Shown here one piece after another: positions 26,299 to 34,204 of a stretch of 64,000 bases of DNA (positions are counted from its first letter, which is position 1; each line of letters begins with the position of its first letter). The notes under the pieces were generated by a model, which saw only the letters and a list, made by a program, of their open reading frames with translations, was not told the origin of the DNA and made no database searches. The stretch lies in contig CAYSDM010000015.1 in assembly GCA_964429855.1 (NCBI GenBank), forward strand, positions 1 through 64,000, read 5' to 3'. Made by a program: the position numbers and the translations under genes. The DNA comes from CALLMM01 sp964429855. GTDB taxonomy: Bacteria; Armatimonadota; Chthonomonadetes; Chthonomonadales; CAJBBX01.

Positions 26299-28980
26299 TT
26301 ACTCGAAGACGATGCTGTAGGTGTAGGTATCCATCAGCCAGATCCAGTCGTCGTTCGCCGCGCGGAAGTCGGGCAGATAGTTCTCCTCCTGTCGCACATT
26401 GGTTCCCCAGACTCTCCCTGGAACATTGATCGCATTTTCATACAGATACTGCTCCAGTTCGCCCGTGTAGACCCCGGCTTTCTTGACCGCCATCCCCAGC
26501 TTGCCGTCCCGAATGTCCAGGGGCCACATCATCAGGTGACCATCCTGCCCCTCGTTCTTCTGCCCTTTGCGGAACTGGTAGTAGTTGCGAACCGCTGCCT
26601 TGCGCACCTGCTGCACGCACCGCGGCGAGCCGGGCTTCTCCCAGTCCGCCACGATCTGCGCCAGATTATTATGATTTGCGCCGGGAGCCAGATGCTCGCC
26701 CCAGATGCGCTTGCGGAACGCCTTCAACTGATTCACGCACGCCTCGATATGCTGCGGCGAGTCGGGCCACAGCCCGATACAGATCTCCGAATCGCGCTCC
26801 CCGTGCATGCTGCGCTCGTTGACGTTGGCGCTGCCCAGAATGATGTAGCGGTCATCCGCCATCATCATCTTGGAGTGGACATAGATATAGTAACGCAGAT
26901 TTCCCGTGACGCGATTCTCGCGCGACAGGAAGTACTTCTCATTCTTGTTGTTCACCCGGCGCGTGCGCTCCAGATAGTTCAGATCCAGCGCGTTGTTATG
27001 CCGCCAGTTCGCGGGGAAGTAGAAGCTCAGATAGTCCTGCCAGATTTTTCCTCTGGCAGCGGCCGCCTTCGACACCTCCTGAACCATCCACTCAATGGTC
27101 TTGCGTTCGAGCGTGCGGATCGGGTAGGTCGCGATCGTATCCGGCACTCCTTCCGGAAACATCGGGATAATCACATAGACATGAAACTCGTCGTTGAGCT
27201 TTTCCTTGATACGCTTCACAATTGCGTCCGGCACCTCATTCAGCAGCGTGGAGGAGACCTTTCCCCCGCACTTTCCGATCCAGTACTGATTTTCAAAGAA
27301 GAGATACTGCTCCGCCTGCGCGATGACCTTGAGATAGGCGTCCTGAATGCTTCGCTCAAACGTCCGCCCCTGAACATACCACTGAAAATCGAACTTCGCC
27401 GCCTCCGGGCGCTGAGGGATGGTCGGCTTTTTGTCCGAAGTCCAGTGAACCTGCGTCTGCGAGCGGTAGACCTGCGCTGACCAGATTCGCTGCGCGCGAT
27501 CCGCGCAGCCGTTCTGGTCAGGATGCTCCCACTGCTGCACGTATTTCGCCGGGTCGAAGAGCTTCTGGTAGAGTTCCAGCACCTTGGTATCCCCGGCTCC
27601 ATCTCCCAGCGTCACTTTCGGGCGCGGGTCGCATATCCAGCGTCCCACAAACTCGCGCAGCATATCCCAGGCGGTTGGACCGATGATCTGACCATGAATA
27701 TCGTGCCAGGGCTGCCGCAGATAGTTCTGGTCGTGCGAGAACTCCCCGTTATACCAGTCGTGCCAGCGCTGACTCATAACGATGGTCTTATGACTGCGCA
27801 GATTCCTCTCATCCGCATTGTAGTACACGCCGCGCTTGAAAGCGGCAAGAGAGGCGGGATTGCCGTCTACAATGGGATGTTCGGGCCAGTCGAATCGTCC
27901 CTGCGTGATATCCAGTCCTCCCCAGAAGACCCGGACCTCACGCCGCTGATTTGGGTCGTCCGGTCCGCTGTCCAGCACCACAAACTTCTGATGATGCGAC
28001 CAGTAGTCGGCAAATCCCCCCTCCTGCCGTTTACTGGCGCGCCACAGCAGATTATCCGGGCGCTTCTTACCCGACTCGATCACATCGGCGATGCGATTGA
28101 AGGTTGCAATGGCTTCATTATTATCCGGTTCGACCGGTCCCTTGTCGCCGGGATCAGGATGCCGCCAGGTATGTATCGCCACCAGCGCGCCTGCCTTCGC
28201 CCTCTGCACCAGCAGATGACCGAAAGTCTGCTCGATATACCACTTCTCATAAGCCGCCTTGTTCGCTGCGGGATCCGGCATCGGACCGGTTTCGGTGCGT
28301 GCCAGACGCATGTAGGGATGAAACGACCAGTCCACCACAAAGACAAACTGCTGCGCTTTCCGGACCGCCTCCTCCAGATCATGGAAGGCTCCCGCGGTTC
28401 CCGCCGCATTTTCACTCGCGTCGTTATAGAGGGTGACACGATTGCCCGCGTGCCAGTCATAGGTGACGTTCGCGTTCGGGGTGAATCGGGTCATCAGCGC
28501 GCGCCGGATACGCGCCACGGTAAAGACGGGCGAAACGATGGGCAAGCCGCGTATCGAGGCGCGTACATCCCAACTATCTCCCTCCACCTTTTTCAACAGC
28601 GGTTTTCGCGGATCGGCATTCGGAAGGTCGGCGAATCCCGTTGCCGGGTCGTTCACATTGTAACGGAACGGCAGATAGGTAATCGCGCCGCCGGGCTGAC
28701 CGACAAAACCGACCCGCATATCGTCTTTTGCCGGCGCGGGGTCGCCTTTCGTCACCTTCAAGCCAAAGAGCGGCGACTCCTTATCCCGGTTCACCAGAAC
28801 GATCTCGCCCTCCAGCGATCCGATTAGCGGCATCTGATCCTCGGCTTTGCCCGCCTCATATCGTCGAAAATCCAGCGTGATCTTCTGACCGACGCGCAGC
28901 CCCTGAAACCGAACGCTGAAGACCGGTTCGGCATTGCGCTCGTTGGATGCCGGGCGAATGACAATGGCAGGACGGAACAT
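26299..28980 (-). CDS. Eukaryote-like phospholipase D, possible secreted effector (Tle5-like)
   Basis: An 893-residue protein with two HKD motifs: HHQKFVVLD near residue 328 and HSKMMMADDRYIILGSA near residue 700, with GSANVNERS after the second as in true phospholipases D. IIGPTAWDMLREFVGRW and FFENQYWIGK are also family marks of the eukaryote-like class, which includes the type VI effectors PldA/PldB (Tle5). The first 170 residues form a separate non-catalytic region without homology I recognise. There is no signal peptide, which fits a protein loaded on a secretion device or acting inside. GGGAGG precedes the ATG. It is the last gene of an operon with a LysM/peptidoglycan-binding protein and a small sandwich protein. 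No VgrG, Hcp or tube gene is in the window. Confidence 0.85.
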   Translation of the reverse strand: MFRPAIVIRPASNERNAEPVFSVRFQGLRVGQKITLDFRRYEAGKAEDQMPLIGSLEGEIVLVNRDKESPLFGLKVTKGDPAPAKDDMRVGFVGQPGGAITYLPFRYNVNDPATGFADLPNADPRKPLLKKVEGDSWDVRASIRGLPIVSPVFTVARIRRALMTRFTPNANVTYDWHAGNRVTLYNDASENAAGTAGAFHDLEEAVRKAQQFVFVVDWSFHPYMRLARTETGPMPDPAANKAAYEKWYIEQTFGHLLVQRAKAGALVAIHTWRHPDPGDKGPVEPDNNEAIATFNRIADVIESGKKRPDNLLWRASKRQEGGFADYWSHHQKFVVLDSGPDDPNQRREVRVFWGGLDITQGRFDWPEHPIVDGNPASLAAFKRGVYYNADERNLRSHKTIVMSQRWHDWYNGEFSHDQNYLRQPWHDIHGQIIGPTAWDMLREFVGRWICDPRPKVTLGDGAGDTKVLELYQKLFDPAKYVQQWEHPDQNGCADRAQRIWSAQVYRSQTQVHWTSDKKPTIPQRPEAAKFDFQWYVQGRTFERSIQDAYLKVIAQAEQYLFFENQYWIGKCGGKVSSTLLNEVPDAIVKRIKEKLNDEFHVYVIIPMFPEGVPDTIATYPIRTLERKTIEWMVQEVSKAAAARGKIWQDYLSFYFPANWRHNNALDLNYLERTRRVNNKNEKYFLSRENRVTGNLRYYIYVHSKMMMADDRYIILGSANVNERSMHGERDSEICIGLWPDSPQHIEACVNQLKAFRKRIWGEHLAPGANHNNLAQIVADWEKPGSPRCVQQVRKAAVRNYYQFRKGQKNEGQDGHLMMWPLDIRDGKLGMAVKKAGVYTGELEQYLYENAINVPGRVWGTNVRQEENYLPDFRAANDDWIWLMDTYTYSIVFE

Positions 28981-29006
28981 GCAGACACCTCCCTGTAAGC
29001 GGCCGC

Positions 29007-29414
29007 CTATCCGGGCGGGCGTAGATCGAAAACGGGTCTTCCAACCGGCAGAGTGACGATGAACGGCTGTTCCGGGCTTTCCACCGTTGTGATCAGGGTC
29101 TCCGGCTGATGTTCAATCCGGCAGACATACAGGCCGGTCGGTACGGGAAAATCCACCTTCGCGATCCCCTTCTCATTGGTCTGCTGCTCCGGCACATCGG
29201 CGCTGGTCGCGGGGTTCTTGACGGCGGCTCCCTTCGCGCCATCCTCCTGAGTCTCAAAGAACTGCACCTTCAACCCCTTGATCGGCTCGCTGAGAAAGAG
29301 AAGCTGCACGCACAGATAGCCGACCGGCTCCAACACCAGTGTGCCGCTCAGATCGCCGCCGGGAGCATCTTCCGGCAGACGGCGGACTCGCGACTCTCTC
29401 GGATCACCTCCCAT
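29007..29414 (-). CDS. Small predicted beta-sandwich protein in the phospholipase D operon
   Basis: A 135-residue protein without signal peptide. Residues 45-110 read like a carboxypeptidase-regulatory or transthyretin-like sandwich (IKGLKVQFFETQEDG...TNEKGIAKVDFPVPTGLYVC). Such domains often carry or dock toxins in effector modules. Its ATG follows the stop of the LysM/peptidoglycan-binding gene by two bases and it ends 26 bases before the phospholipase, so the three are clearly one unit. A role as adaptor or immunity partner is possible; I see no hydrophobic span that would mark a membrane immunity protein. Confidence 0.6.
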   Translation of the reverse strand: MGGDPRESRVRRLPEDAPGGDLSGTLVLEPVGYLCVQLLFLSEPIKGLKVQFFETQEDGAKGAAVKNPATSADVPEQQTNEKGIAKVDFPVPTGLYVCRIEHQPETLITTVESPEQPFIVTLPVGRPVFDLRPPG

Positions 29415-29416
29415 CG

Positions 29417-30118
29417 CTACTTCTCCTCATGACCGGCGCGCAGCTTTTTGGCGGTGTCGGCGTTCAACTCCCCCGTGGCATTCGGGTCGTTTTTTGACTG
29501 TTGAAAGCTCTTCAGGGCGGCGCGCGTCTTCTTGCCGATGATTCCGTCCACCTTTCCGCAGAAAAAGGCTAGATTGTTCAGGCGCGCCTGCGCGGCTCTG
29601 GCGGCAACCTCCGCCTCCTCCCCCGGATTATCGGACAACGGCTCCAGATAGCTGATCTTCAGGCTGTACTCCTGCGTGTACTCCGGATGCAGGTCGGTCT
29701 TCGGAAACTTCAGGGCAAGTTTCGCCTCGGTGACGCTCAGATCCAGCTTATGCTCCAGAATGCCGTTATTGATCGTTACGGACTGCACGCTGTTCATTCC
29801 GTTTGCATTGTAGCTCAGATGCCCGGTCACGCCGTTGACCTCCTGCCCGCCAAAGTGCAGCAGGCGCAGGCGAAGCAGCGCCTTCGGCGGCTCTCCCTCA
29901 ATGACATGGACATTGCTTTTGGCGACCTGTGCCTTTTCGAACTTCTCCGGTTCGGGGTCCGGAAGCCGCACTCTGTCTCCTTGCGCCAGCATCCCCACAG
30001 ATCGTTTTTTCTTGATCAACGGCTCGTTCAGTTCGACCAGTTTTGTGTATTTGAGCTTCTTCTCCTTAGCAATGGTGAGCATGTCCTGCCCCAGCGTGAC
30101 CGGGTCTGAATAGGGCAT
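29417..30118 (-). CDS. LysM and peptidoglycan-binding domain protein of effector-module type
   Basis: A 233-residue protein. The ATG at 30118 is chosen because AAAGGAG lies 8 bases before it; the longer open frame upstream is only the antisense of the metallohydrolase gene. Residues 5-60 form a LysM-like unit (VTLGQDMLTIAKEKK...LAQGDRVRLPD), residues 75-150 a sandwich, and residues 165-225 a peptidoglycan-binding domain (RLNNLAFFCGKVDG followed by KTRAALKSFQ). This exact layout is familiar from proteins encoded beside VgrG and lipase-type toxins in proteobacteria. There is no signal peptide. It probably carries the neighbouring phospholipase or anchors it to the cell wall; that is inference from context. 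Confidence 0.75.
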   Translation of the reverse strand: MPYSDPVTLGQDMLTIAKEKKLKYTKLVELNEPLIKKKRSVGMLAQGDRVRLPDPEPEKFEKAQVAKSNVHVIEGEPPKALLRLRLLHFGGQEVNGVTGHLSYNANGMNSVQSVTINNGILEHKLDLSVTEAKLALKFPKTDLHPEYTQEYSLKISYLEPLSDNPGEEAEVAARAAQARLNNLAFFCGKVDGIIGKKTRAALKSFQQSKNDPNATGELNADTAKKLRAGHEEK

Positions 30119-30138
30119 CAGCGATACTCCTTTCCCGC

Positions 30139-32625
30139 TCAGTGCGGAATGCCATGACGGTGCATACGGCGATGAATCGCCTCCATCGCCTCTTTGAAGG
30201 GGCTTTCCAGATAAGCCTGATGATCGTCTTCCCCGTGATGGTGCGTAACGGTTCCGGGACGGTGATGCAGCGCGGTCTGCCGGATATAGGAGAGTCCGCC
30301 CTCCACCAGCGTCAGCATATACTGCGCCGTCTCCGGGCTGAACAGATCCCACTCTCCACCGCAGGCGACATAGATCGGCGACGTATGGGCAAAGAGGCCG
30401 CGCCGCCAGCCGTCGTGGTGTTGACGGGCGGTATAGCCCGGTCCGCCGCAGCGCGCCGCCAGCCAGGTATGCCCATCCACCTTCAGATTCGTCTTCAGAT
30501 GCAGGCGGCGCGCCCCCGCCGCCTCTTCGGTAGAAGCGACCACCTGCCCCTGCTGCACGATCTGAAGCGTATGGATCGGGATTGCCGATTCGGCTTCCGC
30601 CTCCACCTCCACCGTGCCGCCGCCTGCCGGAAGAGTCAGCGTGTCGCCGATCTGCGCCCCGTTGACCGTAAAGCGCAGCATCGGACCGCCGCTCAGAAAT
30701 GTTCGTCCCATACGCACAGCCCGACACCAGTTATCATAGGTGAACTCTTCCTCCGGCAGATAGGCGTAGGTGCGGTAGAGACCGACCGGCACATCGCTGC
30801 TCATCTTGTCGGTTCCGCCGACCAGCGGCAACCGATAGCCGCCGTTGAGGTAGCGGTAGTACTCCAGATGGAAGTAGGGATTGTGAACCAGCATCTCGAC
30901 CGCGTCGGCGCGCCCCGTCGCGATCAGGGTCGCCGGTTCGCAGTTGGGGTTGGGCAGGTGTGGAATGACGACCGTGCCTCCCTGCGCATGGCAGGCGTCT
31001 GCCCAGTGCGACAGCGTGATATCCAGCCCGCCGCCCATCTCCGCCTCGCTCGGTCCGTCGGAGCACCAGGGCATGATCGGCTCTTTAACGCCAAGCAGGG
31101 TGAGATGTCCCAGAAGATGCTGGCGATTCTCCTGCGTGCAGTAGACAATGGTGCTGCCGTCGTTGGAGAGCGTCGGTCTTCCGATGAAGTCCTCCGTATT
31201 GGTGAACAGATGCCCCCACTGAGACTGCAGCAGGTTAACAAGATTGAGGTCTTCGCACTGCGCCTCGCGGTGCGCCCCCTGCGTGCCGAGGAAATGCACA
31301 TGCGAATCGCCGCTGAACCAGCGGAGGGCATTCATGTGCGTCCAGCGCCTCATGCGCAGCGTCAGTTCGCGCTGACCGGGCGCGATCTGCACCGTTGTTC
31401 GCAGCGGTTCGTACTCGTAACCGCGCGCGGCATCCACGATCACCTCGCCCCGGGGCAGCCAGCCCTGGCATTTGCCGTCAATATAGGCATAGGTGATCTG
31501 TCCCAGGCGCATATCGCCGCCGATATCAATATGCCAGGTTCCGTTGTGAGAGTTCACATGATTGTGGTAGCCGTGCGGCTGGTAGGGAATGCCCTCCGGG
31601 GAGCGGAAATGGATTCGGCAGGGGATGGGGCGTCCGGTCTCATCATCCAGCACGGTGACATGCACCCAGTTTTTGCCGCGATCCACCAGTTCCAGATGCA
31701 GGCGGGGCGTCTCGACTTTTCCCTTCTCCTCCAGTTCGCCCCACCGGGCGCATCCAAGCTCCTCGCCGTTGTGCTTGACCCTCACGGTTGCGGAGGGCGT
31801 GGCGGAAATCTCGACATAGGCGGGGCTGGACTGCCCGTTATTGCCCTCGCCCCAACCCCGGAAATCGTCGCCGAGGAAACCTTCAGGGGAGTTGCCAGGC
31901 AGCGAGAACGGATAGTTCGCGACCCCGCGATCCACCTCCACCTCCAGCCCGAACGGTTTTTCGGCGTCCTCTGCCCTTGGCAGCACGATCTTCACCTCGC
32001 GCCCGGCGGTTCGCGGAAACGGATTCTCCTCCAGAGGGCTGAGGGTCACCGCCGCCACCAGAAACCGGCGATCCGATGGCTCAATCGTCACCGATTCGAG
32101 CGCATGGTCGGGACGCGGATTCTTCCAGGCGTAGAGATAGTAGGCGTCGGGCCAGCTCTGGATCGCCTCCGTCTGACGAAAGCCCGCCTGTCCCCACGGA
32201 CCTTCGTAGCGGTCCGTCATCCGGTTTTTGGTGTCGGGAACGGCAAGAAACGGAAATTCGCCCCAGCCGGTCGGGACGATATTGATCTCGAAGCGCTCCC
32301 GGATCGGGACGCGCTCCTCCGTGCCGTCTGTATAACGGAAGCGGTAGTGCGCGATCGCTTTGCCCGGAATCTCTCCCACATGCAGGCGCGTCTCCAGCAG
32401 CGTATGCGCAAAGAGGACATAGTGCGCCGTCGCGTTCAGAGGAATGGTAATTGGAGCGGTCGGAGTTTGCGGATCGAAGCCAAGAAAGCATCGCGCTTCG
32501 TCCGCGCCGATCGCAAAGGGTAAGCCGTGAAAAGTCCGACCGCCAATCGGCAGCGGACCGGGACGCAGAAAAACGGCGCCGACATTGTAATACGGGGTCA
32601 GGTCAACAGGCTGGTAATCTTTCAT
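30139..32625 (-). CDS. CehA/McbA family metallohydrolase (PHP-like)
   Basis: An 828-residue protein. Its C-terminal half holds the PHP-like hydrolase region: SGDSHVHFLG near residue 440, with later histidines in VVIPHLPNP and the VGGTDKMSSD segment. The N-terminal half consists of several beta-sandwich segments, and the last 100 residues are His-rich (HHRPGTVTHHHGEDDH), probably for metals. Family members include carbaryl hydrolases (CehA, McbA), but most are uncharacterised secreted or cytosolic hydrolases common in planctomycete-like genomes. No signal peptide is apparent. The ATG at 32625 has GGAGGAG nine bases upstream; the GTG just before it is less likely. It begins the operon that ends with phospholipase D. 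Confidence 0.75.
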   Translation of the reverse strand: MKDYQPVDLTPYYNVGAVFLRPGPLPIGGRTFHGLPFAIGADEARCFLGFDPQTPTAPITIPLNATAHYVLFAHTLLETRLHVGEIPGKAIAHYRFRYTDGTEERVPIRERFEINIVPTGWGEFPFLAVPDTKNRMTDRYEGPWGQAGFRQTEAIQSWPDAYYLYAWKNPRPDHALESVTIEPSDRRFLVAAVTLSPLEENPFPRTAGREVKIVLPRAEDAEKPFGLEVEVDRGVANYPFSLPGNSPEGFLGDDFRGWGEGNNGQSSPAYVEISATPSATVRVKHNGEELGCARWGELEEKGKVETPRLHLELVDRGKNWVHVTVLDDETGRPIPCRIHFRSPEGIPYQPHGYHNHVNSHNGTWHIDIGGDMRLGQITYAYIDGKCQGWLPRGEVIVDAARGYEYEPLRTTVQIAPGQRELTLRMRRWTHMNALRWFSGDSHVHFLGTQGAHREAQCEDLNLVNLLQSQWGHLFTNTEDFIGRPTLSNDGSTIVYCTQENRQHLLGHLTLLGVKEPIMPWCSDGPSEAEMGGGLDITLSHWADACHAQGGTVVIPHLPNPNCEPATLIATGRADAVEMLVHNPYFHLEYYRYLNGGYRLPLVGGTDKMSSDVPVGLYRTYAYLPEEEFTYDNWCRAVRMGRTFLSGGPMLRFTVNGAQIGDTLTLPAGGGTVEVEAEAESAIPIHTLQIVQQGQVVASTEEAAGARRLHLKTNLKVDGHTWLAARCGGPGYTARQHHDGWRRGLFAHTSPIYVACGGEWDLFSPETAQYMLTLVEGGLSYIRQTALHHRPGTVTHHHGEDDHQAYLESPFKEAMEAIHRRMHRHGIPH

Positions 32626-32727
32626 CACAGATACGCTCCTCCCCGGCAGGGGTCTGCTTTCCAGACCGCGCTGCCACGCGCTTCAACGGTGACTTGCGAT
32701 TCGACAGCCGACTCGATTCTCCCTGTT

Positions 32728-32769
32728 AAAAACAGAAGGGTCTGTGGACAACCAAACCACAGACCCTTC
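32728..32769 (-). terminator. Rho-independent terminator of the Met-rich protein gene
   Basis: A perfect 13-base-pair stem (32735-32747 with 32757-32769) closes a 9-base loop, and on the minus strand is followed by TGTTTTT. A second hairpin (CCGGATAC/GTATCCGG, 32769-32776 with 32798-32805) abuts it, so the gene ends in tandem hairpins. Confidence 0.85.
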
Positions 32770-32818
32770 CGGATACTTCAGCGGGTAGTTCTTCGGTGTA
32801 TCCGGTCTGTATCGAAGG

Positions 32819-33592
32819 TTAGCGGCGTCCGCCGCCCGGACCCATCCCTCCGCCCGGCATTCCCATACCGCCCTTCATCTCCTTTGCGCCTGCGGGAGGC
32901 GTAAACTTGAAGACGCTGTCCGGAATCGGAGTGTTTATCTGCTCATTCTGAATGATCATATTAATGTTCATCGGCTGCGCCTGTCCCTGCGGCCCGCTCA
33001 TCGTGCCGGACATACGCATCTGGCGGGTGCGTCCCGTCGCCTTATCCACATAAGCCAGTATCTGCAGATTCTGCATATTCTGCATGCGCGGGTTGTTGAC
33101 GTTTTTGGGGATTACCTGGATCACATACGCTGGCTTGCCGCCCACCTGCTCGGTGCGCAGCAGCTTATAGGAAGCCTCCTGTCCGCCGATGCCCATCATC
33201 TGTGCGGGATTGGGGCGATTGCTCGCCTGACTGGGCTGCTTCATATAGCCGTTCATGCCGGGCATATAGACCCAGGCGGTCTTTCCGTCATCCACCATCT
33301 GCATGTTCGCCATCGCCGCGCCCATCGCCATCATTCCGGTCGGCTGACCGACGGGAGACATCTTCATCGCGGACTTACTGCCGGACTTCTTGATCTCCAT
33401 CTTCATGGTCATGGAACCCATCTGTCCCATACTGGTCGTCATCTGCCAGACCGCCTGATAGGTCTTTGCGTTCTGGATCGCCTGCTCTGCACGCTTCATA
33501 ATCGCCGTGGCATCCTGGGCAGCTACCGGTGACGCCGCCAGACCGATGAGGCTGACTGCCGCTATCCAGCGTCCTGCCTGCATGAATTTCAT
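32819..33592 (-). CDS. Exported Met-rich LolA-like protein
   Basis: A 257-residue exported protein. The ATG at 33592 is preceded by AAGGAGGT, and the signal peptide ends SPVAAQD. After it comes DATAIMKRAEQAIQNAKTYQ, the opening of the LolA/LppX-like or outer-membrane lipoprotein-sorting fold. The central region is strikingly rich in methionine (SMTMKMEIKKS, GMMAMGAAMANMQM), and the C-terminus is Gly/Met-rich (GMGMPGGGMGPGGG). Function is not known; roles in lipid or lipoprotein handling are typical for the fold, and the methionines could bind copper. The gene is monocistronic, with its own terminator. Confidence 0.75.
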   Translation of the reverse strand: MKFMQAGRWIAAVSLIGLAASPVAAQDATAIMKRAEQAIQNAKTYQAVWQMTTSMGQMGSMTMKMEIKKSGSKSAMKMSPVGQPTGMMAMGAAMANMQMVDDGKTAWVYMPGMNGYMKQPSQASNRPNPAQMMGIGGQEASYKLLRTEQVGGKPAYVIQVIPKNVNNPRMQNMQNLQILAYVDKATGRTRQMRMSGTMSGPQGQAQPMNINMIIQNEQINTPIPDSVFKFTPPAGAKEMKGGMGMPGGGMGPGGGRR

Positions 33593-33706
33593 CCGAACCT
33601 CCTTGGTATCCACAGGCGGACATATTCCGCCTCTCCCGAAATGAGTTACGAAATGCGCGCGGCTGCGGTTTCCCCTATCGAAAATCCGACCGCCTGAAAC
33701 ATCGTC

Positions 33707-34057
33707 CTAATCCAGAATCAGACTGCCCAGGTTCGGGGAGAGAACACGCGCAAGCAGCGCCTCCGAGTCGGTTAACTCCAGAAACAGCGCAACAGGCGGC
33801 TCGACGATCAGCGCCAGAATATCCTCAATCTGCTCGTCCGAGAGATCGCCCAGCGCCGTAAAGACCGTCTCGCCGACTCGCAGCAGGCGCGCATAGTCAT
33901 AGAGAGTCAGCCCCCAGACTGCCCGTCCGCTCAGATCGGTAAAGAGCAAAATGTTGTCGTTGAGGGTAACCGTGCGCGAGAACTGTTCGTCGAAAATTTC
34001 GAAGGTGACCTCCAGCACATCGTCATCGCTATCATACGAGAGGTCAAAACCGGACAT
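33707..34057 (-). CDS. Small acidic protein, DUF2283-like
   Basis: A 116-residue cytoplasmic protein. The ATG at 34057 has CTGGAGG upstream. The opening FDLSYDSDDDVLEVTFEIFD resembles the DUF2283 and related short beta-rich proteins with a Y-D-x-x-x-D-V-L-x-V-x-F core. A second part (LSDEQIEDILALI) is helical and acidic. No function is known. It is divergent from the amine oxidase gene. Confidence 0.6.
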   Translation of the reverse strand: MSGFDLSYDSDDDVLEVTFEIFDEQFSRTVTLNDNILLFTDLSGRAVWGLTLYDYARLLRVGETVFTALGDLSDEQIEDILALIVEPPVALFLELTDSEALLARVLSPNLGSLILD

Positions 34058-34155
34058 GAACCGCCTCCAGCAACCGCTTTTGCTTCTCCGGCAGTGTAGC
34101 ACGCTCACAGGAAGAAGTCAATAAACGGCAACAGCTTCTCTCTATAGGCGCCGCC

Positions 34156-34184
34156 TTGACGCTCCGGTCTGCCCTCTCTATAAT
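34156..34184 (+). promoter_or_regulatory. Sigma70-like promoter for the amine oxidase gene
   Basis: TTGACG (34156-34161) and a perfect TATAAT (34179-34184) are 17 bases apart. The transcript would begin about 14 bases before the start codon, just upstream of the AAGGAG ribosome site. Confidence 0.8.
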
Positions 34185-34204
34185 GATAACGGAAGGAGCG
34201 GCGT

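Noticed and set aside
30119..30727. N-terminal extension of the LysM/peptidoglycan-binding protein
   Set aside because: It overlaps the metallohydrolase gene on the same strand in another frame, whereas an ATG with a strong ribosome site at 30118 gives the expected LysM start.
30142..32523. A frame of almost 800 codons antisense to the CehA/McbA-like gene
   Set aside because: The sense frame has metal motifs and a ribosome site; the antisense product is Arg/His-rich noise. The same reasoning removes long antisense frames at 53.9-57.4 kb and 60.5-62.6 kb.
32728..32805. A riboswitch upstream of the CehA/McbA-like gene
   Set aside because: The structure is explained by tandem termination hairpins of the upstream gene and shows no known aptamer core.
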